A stretch of 64,000 bases of DNA from Amoebophrya sp. A120. Its lineage: Eukaryota > Sar > Dinophyceae > Syndiniales > Amoebophryaceae. Every line of letters begins with the position of its first letter. The first letter of the stretch is position 1. The stretch is from assembly GCA_905178155.1 (NCBI GenBank), contig CAJINV010000002.1, positions 8,451,224 through 8,515,223 of the forward strand, given 5' to 3'. The position numbers were made by a program, and so were the translations under genes. Of the stretch, positions 59,488 to 64,000 are shown in pieces. The notes under the pieces were generated by a model. That model did no database searches, had not been told where the DNA came from, and worked only from the letters and a program-made list of their open reading frames with translations.

Positions 59488-60858
59488 ATGAACGTGCAAA
59501 ATGCAAAAGGGGTCAACCTAAACAGAGAAGTTTTTTCGTTGTTTGGGCAAAAAAACTTTTCATTTTCGGGCGTATTTGCCGGCACCAGCTGCCCCTTCTC
59601 CGCGCGATAGTGGATCGAGTTGCGCGTGTTAGGTTGCGCAAAAACAAGACTGATTGTCGTGTTAGAGGTGGTCGCAGGCCTTGCGCAGTGCCACAGCTGG
59701 CGCGATCCCGCAGCGCGCATCTGCGTGTGGTGCGGCAACTTAAAGACGCAACTCGCTGGGCGGTTGGGATGACGCATCTCACCCGTGGCGCGCCAGCTGT
59801 GCCTCTCAAGCAAGTCAAGCGTGATGGCCGCTGCAGTTGCATCAGCCTCCTGATCTGATTTTCGAAGCGCCCTCTCGCAGAGACCGGCCAACCCAATCTA
59901 CCGCAAAGCAACTCCAGCAAGCTCCCTTGCGGAGTTGCTCCGCGGGTTGCCGGGGAAATGTCCAGAGCTATTCTCGGACGCGAGCCAGAGTGCATCCACA
60001 TGCGGAAAAGGGTTAATCCTGGCCCGGGGTTCGGACATCCCGGAGCTTGCCCGGCACAATGTAGCAGAGGTCTCACCTCTCCCTTCCCCGTTCGCCGAAT
60101 GCCGCTCAATGAGAAGAATCTTCTCACTTTGGCGATTTTTTTGCCGGATTTTGCCAAAACTTCGGCAAAGTCCGGGTTTTTGGCGAAGTTTTGGCAAAAT
60201 CCGGCAAAAAAATCCCCAAAGTCAGAAGTTTCTTCTCATCGAGCGGCATTCGGCGAAGAAGGAAAGGAGACGAGAAATGTCGGCTCCAATGTGTCGCGCA
60301 AGCTCCGTGATCGGCGTGAGCCCCTGTCCAGGCTAAGCGCCCTCCCACATGCGGATGCGGCCTGTATTGCGTCCGGAGATGATCCTGGACACTCTCAAGG
60401 AGCAATTTCGCGCGGGCGCTTTCTGGAGTTGTTTTGCGGCAGACTGGGCGGCGCGGTCTCTGCGCAGAGGATTTTCGAGTGTTAGCAAACGCAAACGCTG
60501 GCGCGCCTCCAGCTGCCAGCTCCTTGAGAAACACAGTTGGCGCGCCTCGGCGGAGGTGTGTCACCTCAACCGCCCAAGCAGTTGCGCCGTTATATAGGTT
60601 CGCGCGCCACCTGTTGAGACACCTTCTAGGAGCGCTTCAACTGCAGCACCGCGCAAAGCTAAAGCCTGCGACAACCTAGATAGAGCGCGGCAGCCAGATT
60701 CGTTTTTGGGCACCTTAATACGTTCGCAGCATTCAATATTGCGCGGTGAAGGGGCACCTGGCGCGAGCAAATACGGCTGAAAATGAAAAGTTTTTTTGCC
60801 CAAACAGCAAAAAAACTTCTCTGTTTAGGTTGACCCCTTTTGCATTTTGCACGTTCAT
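59488..60858. mobile_element. Fold-back (giant inverted-repeat) non-autonomous DNA transposon
   Basis: 1,371 bp that is one imperfect palindrome. The arms are about 59488-60169 and 60179-60858, with a 9-nt loop at 60170-60178. The outer 130 bp of the arms are nearly identical, with termini ATGAACGTGCAAAATGCAAA and its complement. The middle of the arms is diverged but clearly alignable (CTCTCGCAGAGACCG against CTGCGCAGAGACCG; CATCCACATGCGG against CATCCGCATGTGG). The inner 80 bp are near-perfect again (GCCGGATTTTGCCAAAACTT). A 10-bp target duplication flanks it. Long terminal repeats with a 9-11 bp duplication are typical of Mutator-like elements, so a MULE-mobilised element is my best guess. 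ORFs inside are mirror images of each other and not genes. Confidence 0.85.
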
Positions 60859-60868
60859 AAAATTTGTT
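60859..60868. repeat. Right target-site duplication of the fold-back element
   Basis: AAAATTTGTT directly after ...GCACGTTCAT, identical to 59478-59487. Confidence 0.85.
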
Positions 60869-62709
60869 TCAGCAACGTTGTTCAAATGAGAATTTGCTTC
60901 GGCCGATGCTCTTCGCAAATATACTCGAGAAAGAGTTCTTGTTTGCGTCAACCTGTAGGGACCAAAATTCGAAGAAGATAGAATAGACCACCAAAAAATC
61001 CAAATCAGAAACTGCGAGGCAGAGTGCCATCAGGATGGCACAAGCACTTCAAAATCATCACGCCTATAATACAACTTCTATGTGGACACAGTGCCTTGGT
61101 TTTACTCCCCCACACAGAACAAGTCTGGCCATAATTTCCATTACCATTACACCGTGATTTGGATCTCATCGTTCATCGTGGTGCTCGTAAATTCTTTCTT
61201 GTGGCCCTAGATAGTCGCATCTTCAATGGTCGTGCTCTCGACTCTCTATTTGATCGAGCTTCAACATTATTTTGACCAAAATTGAATATGAATGCCTGCC
61301 TGAAACGATCTGGATCTCCGTCTTCTATGTCATTTATGATCCATGCAGTAAAGCTCATTGCGTAGCTTGCAACTCCTACCGAGCTGCGGTTCTCTTCCTG
61401 AGCATCGGGCACGGATCAAATGAATCCTTACTCTCGAAATACTATAAAGTAGAAGTAGATGATGTTCACGTTGAATGCAAATGCTGATTATCTCGCTTTT
61501 CATTTGTTGTTGTTCGAGAGAAAAAGCGACAGCCAAGCTGCGGCTCCGAGCGAGGTCCAGGTTTCAGAAAAAATAACATACGAGGCCTCCATGGAACATC
61601 AAAGGCAAGATGATGGTTGACCTGCTGACGGAGCAGGCAGCACAAGTCGGAGTTTATTCGCGACCTCGTCTCATGACTCTGATTGTCAGTGTCAGGACTT
61701 CGACATCATGTCGGGCCCCAGTGCTAACAAGCAAAGTTGTGTTTCTGACAGCTGTGGGCCACAAAACTGAAGGTAGCAGAGCAGGGACATTGTTTCTACG
61801 AGTACAACACGGATAAAGGTTTTTCGTTAGAGTGGGGTAACAATGAAATCCTTATCCGCCCCCCCGGCTTATCCGCCGGGGGGGCGGATAGGGATTTCAT
61901 TGTTACCCCACTCTTGTTCATAATTTCTGTTTTTTGGGTTTATTTCGGCGCTCTTCTTGGCAATTGTATCGGTCAGAGCGCTGGTGGTCCTAAGGCTTTA
62001 ACCCTTGTCGCGACGAAAAAATTAAAGCTACGACTACTATGCGCAGGTACAACCTTCGTTGGCACCAGCAGGAGCGGTCGTGCGTCAATACGAATATCAT
62101 ATACGTTCGTGGCTGGACCTGGTAATTCTATTGGATGTATCTTGAATTTCAATACTTTCGTTGATTTTCATTTCAGGGTTGGTATCTTCGACGGACACTG
62201 GGAGGTGTCTATGTGATGAGCCAAGATTGCATTCAACATATAAATTTATGTACACGCAGATCGCCGCGGCCGCTCTTTCACTTTTAACTTTTGCAGTCAT
62301 AAGAATCAAAATTTCATTCGGCGTCATATCGTTTGCGCAGGCAAAATAAAATCGAAAACACCCGGAACGCCCTGGTGGGCCTCAAGCTACAGGTGCTACA
62401 CTGAAGATGACTTGTCTGTTGGGTACATTTATATATCCGATGAGTACAACGCTTGTCCGGGATGAAAAAGCGTATGCTTTTTCTTGAGATGTATTCATAG
62501 CCACGAACAAATCGGCGCGCTTCTACTTTATCAGTGATGTTCATGATGATATTCATTATTTTATGATGAGTCCACGGGTTGTAAGGAAAGTTTCACAGAC
62601 ACAGATTTGCTGCTTTTGCGCGACACCACTGACGTCCTTTCCGTGCCTGTCACTCCTCCTCCTGCTGTAGTCCAAGTCCTAGTCACCTTGGTTGTTCTAC
62701 TTCCATATT
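60869..62709. other. Intergenic region with one strong palindrome
   Basis: About 1.8 kb without a supportable gene. ORFs are 100 codons or fewer on either strand. It holds the hairpin at 61829-61914. Confidence 0.5.
61829..61914. repeat. Near-perfect 40-bp palindrome (hairpin)
   Basis: Arms 61829-61868 and 61875-61914 differ at one position, around a 6-nt loop (TTATCC). The arms start AGAGTGGGGTAACAATGAAA and end in a run of seven C followed by GGC, mirrored on the other side. No host gene surrounds it. It could be a very small fold-back element or a structured RNA or terminator-like hairpin. Confidence 0.9.
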
Positions 62710-64000
62710 TTACTCGTTACTTCTTGTTATCATTGTATGCTGCACCGGAGCGGTTTCGATTCCGAACGTTTCTCGTACCCCGTCATGGCGTTGCACCGAA
62801 ATCAGCAGCTCAAACTCCAGAGGTGCGCACCACTGGTCGGGCTCGGGGTACGGAAATTGCGTCGTCGTGTCGGGTTCCTCTATGCTTTGCAAAAGTATCT
62901 ATCGCACGCGTAACGTAAGCGTAGTGCAGTCATGCATGACAAATCTAAGTTTCTACCTCATCCATTATGACAATGGCAAACTGCATTTTTCTTCTTGGAA
63001 TTGGATGAAAGTTTTCATATAGTTAAGTATGATATCGATCATATCCAATTTGCAGCAGTACGATAGCGATAGTATTTTGCAGTGCATATCCTCCCACTGC
63101 AAGCGAATGGTGACGCGGGGACTCTCCTCGGGAAGAGGAAGACCTGCATAAGCCGAACTGCGCGGGAGCTTTGCAATAGCACCGGGAAAAATCCTCTCTG
63201 CAGCAGCACCCGCACCCCCGTGTGGTCTCCTGGCATCGGCAACCGCGGGAGCTTTGCCTGTCACGGCAAGATCCCTCTCTACTATTCCAGCAGCCTTACC
63301 ACGACTTTTAGCGGAGCTGACAAAACTTGCGAAGAACTGGACCCAGCCGATTTCCGGTTGCGCTTGAAACGACACATATTCGAGATCTAAATGGTCCAAA
63401 ATGTCCCGCGACAGGCCAGGAATTTTTGCTCTGTCTTTGGTACTGCTAGTGGAACTTTCCTGATGATTTTTTGGATCTGCAGGATGTTGAGCGTCCGAGG
63501 TTCTGCATCTGCCTGCACGCGGACACGAGGCGCAAGCGGACAGCGACGGCCCACTGTCCGCGAAATGAGTATCGGGCGGGCCATGATCGGTCGTTTCGTC
63601 TTCATTAAGTAGCCCCGTCATGCAGCTCCAGGACGAATTACGCCGCTCTTGCATTTTCATTCTCGCAGCACTAGACATATCGCCCTCATCACCGCCAGCA
63701 TCAGGCTGCTCCCGCGTGTGCGCCACGATGAACACTGTCTCTGGTATCAAGTACTGCGACCAGAGCGACGTGATGGGTCGCACGATGTCCGTTCCTTCGG
63801 CTGCTGTAGCGAGTCGCTCTTCCGCGTCTGCACTATTCGGGTTGCTGTTGATGCTGTCAACATGCATGTCATCTTGCGTGTGCTGCTGCTCGCGTAAGAA
63901 GTCTTGCTCCACTTCTTCAAGACCGTCACTAATGCTGCTTCTTCCATCCGCATTCGATACATCCGGCGACCGCCAATTGAACAACAGCGCAGATTCCCGG
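62710..64000 (-). CDS. Unknown protein, right-edge partial
   Basis: Not recognised. Two exons agree in phase 2: right edge to 63062, and 62884-62710 (stop). They are separated by an introner-like intron. The frame is open to base 64000, so the start is outside. The visible N-terminal part is acidic and disordered (SDGLEEVEQDFLREQQHTQD). Then comes an ordered patch (IVRPITSLWSQYLIPETVFI), a Cys-containing stretch (CASCPRAGRC), a further patch (EYVSFQAQPEIGWVQFFASF), and near the junction SPRVTIRLQWEDMHC. Exon 2 ends the protein with PLEFELLISVQRHDGVRETF and a short tail. No leader or membrane span is visible in this part. Confidence 0.5.
62885..63061 (-). mobile_element. Introner-like intron of the right-edge gene
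   Basis: 177 nt, GT-AG (donor GTACTGC, acceptor TTTTGCAAAG, phase 2). Terminal inverted repeats extend past both splice sites. TGCAAAATACTATCGCTATC on the exon 1 side pairs with the complement of GCGATAGATACTTTTGCA at the 3' end. The 3' interior carries AGATTTGTCATGCATGACTG, identical to the methyltransferase intron 1 copy. An extra inner palindrome (ATATGATCGATATCATA) is unique to this copy. Confidence 0.75.

Noticed and set aside
59488-60858. ORFs up to 214 codons within the fold-back element
   Set aside because: They are mirrored between the two arms and carry no transposase-like motif; the element looks non-autonomous.
1-64000. Dinoflagellate spliced-leader gene, tRNA, 5S or other rRNA
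   Set aside because: By eye I found no CCGTAGCCATTTTGGCTCAAG-like leader, no tRNA-type T-loop with a matching fold, and no rRNA segments; a dedicated RNA search would be needed to be sure.

Overview
The window looks like nuclear DNA of an alveolate protist, most likely a dinoflagellate-lineage parasite of the Amoebophrya (Syndiniales) type. The reasons are indirect. Every gene I can support lies on the minus strand across all 64 kb. Proteins are very long and rich in Ala, Ser, Gln, Pro and Gly. Several introns carry terminal inverted repeats, like the 'introner' introns reported for Amoebophrya. There are no bacterial operons, no Shine-Dalgarno sites and no recognisable rRNA or tRNA. The species assignment is inference.

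Layout from left to right; genes read from high to low coordinates. 1-7670: a giant secretory low-complexity membrane protein, cut by the left edge. 7671-12104: no supportable gene. 12105-13749: a Gln/His-rich membrane protein. 13814 to about 21185: a second giant single-pass protein with Gly/Ala/Pro repeats, in three exons. 21497-23530: two smaller unknown proteins. 24064-26328: a repeat island (dispersed modules, a perfect hairpin, a GGGGGCCCCC array). 27804-30236: a tail-anchored Qc-SNARE-like protein. 31024-33256: a five-exon METTL13/EEF1AKMT4-like methyltransferase. 34412-34675: a small acylated Tyr-rich protein. 35986-39166: a Ppx/GppA phosphatase-fold protein with a secretory leader. 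40179-48354: a six-exon Nup107/Nup84 nucleoporin of about 2,400 residues. 49889-54154: a third giant single-pass protein. 56266-59349: a secreted protein of unknown function. 59488-60858: a fold-back transposon with a 10-bp target-site duplication. 62710-64000: an unknown gene that runs off the right edge.

Two things stand out. First, four introns in three genes are copies of one short element: a TGCAAAAGTATCG-like inverted terminus at each end and a conserved internal motif. In two of them the only reading frame I find that uses the element's own ends implies non-GT-AG boundaries. A fifth, degenerate copy may have supplied coding sequence. Second, three of the genes encode huge disordered proteins with one membrane segment; two share a membrane-segment signature, and one of these shares a C-terminal signature with a fourth, smaller gene. 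Together they look like a lineage-specific surface or secretory family.

Exon coordinates were worked out by hand from frame continuity and splice signals. Where all phases agree (methyltransferase, Nup107, the two left-hand giants, the right-edge gene) I consider the models good. N-terminal exons of several genes are unresolved. Family names rest on remembered motifs, not searches.
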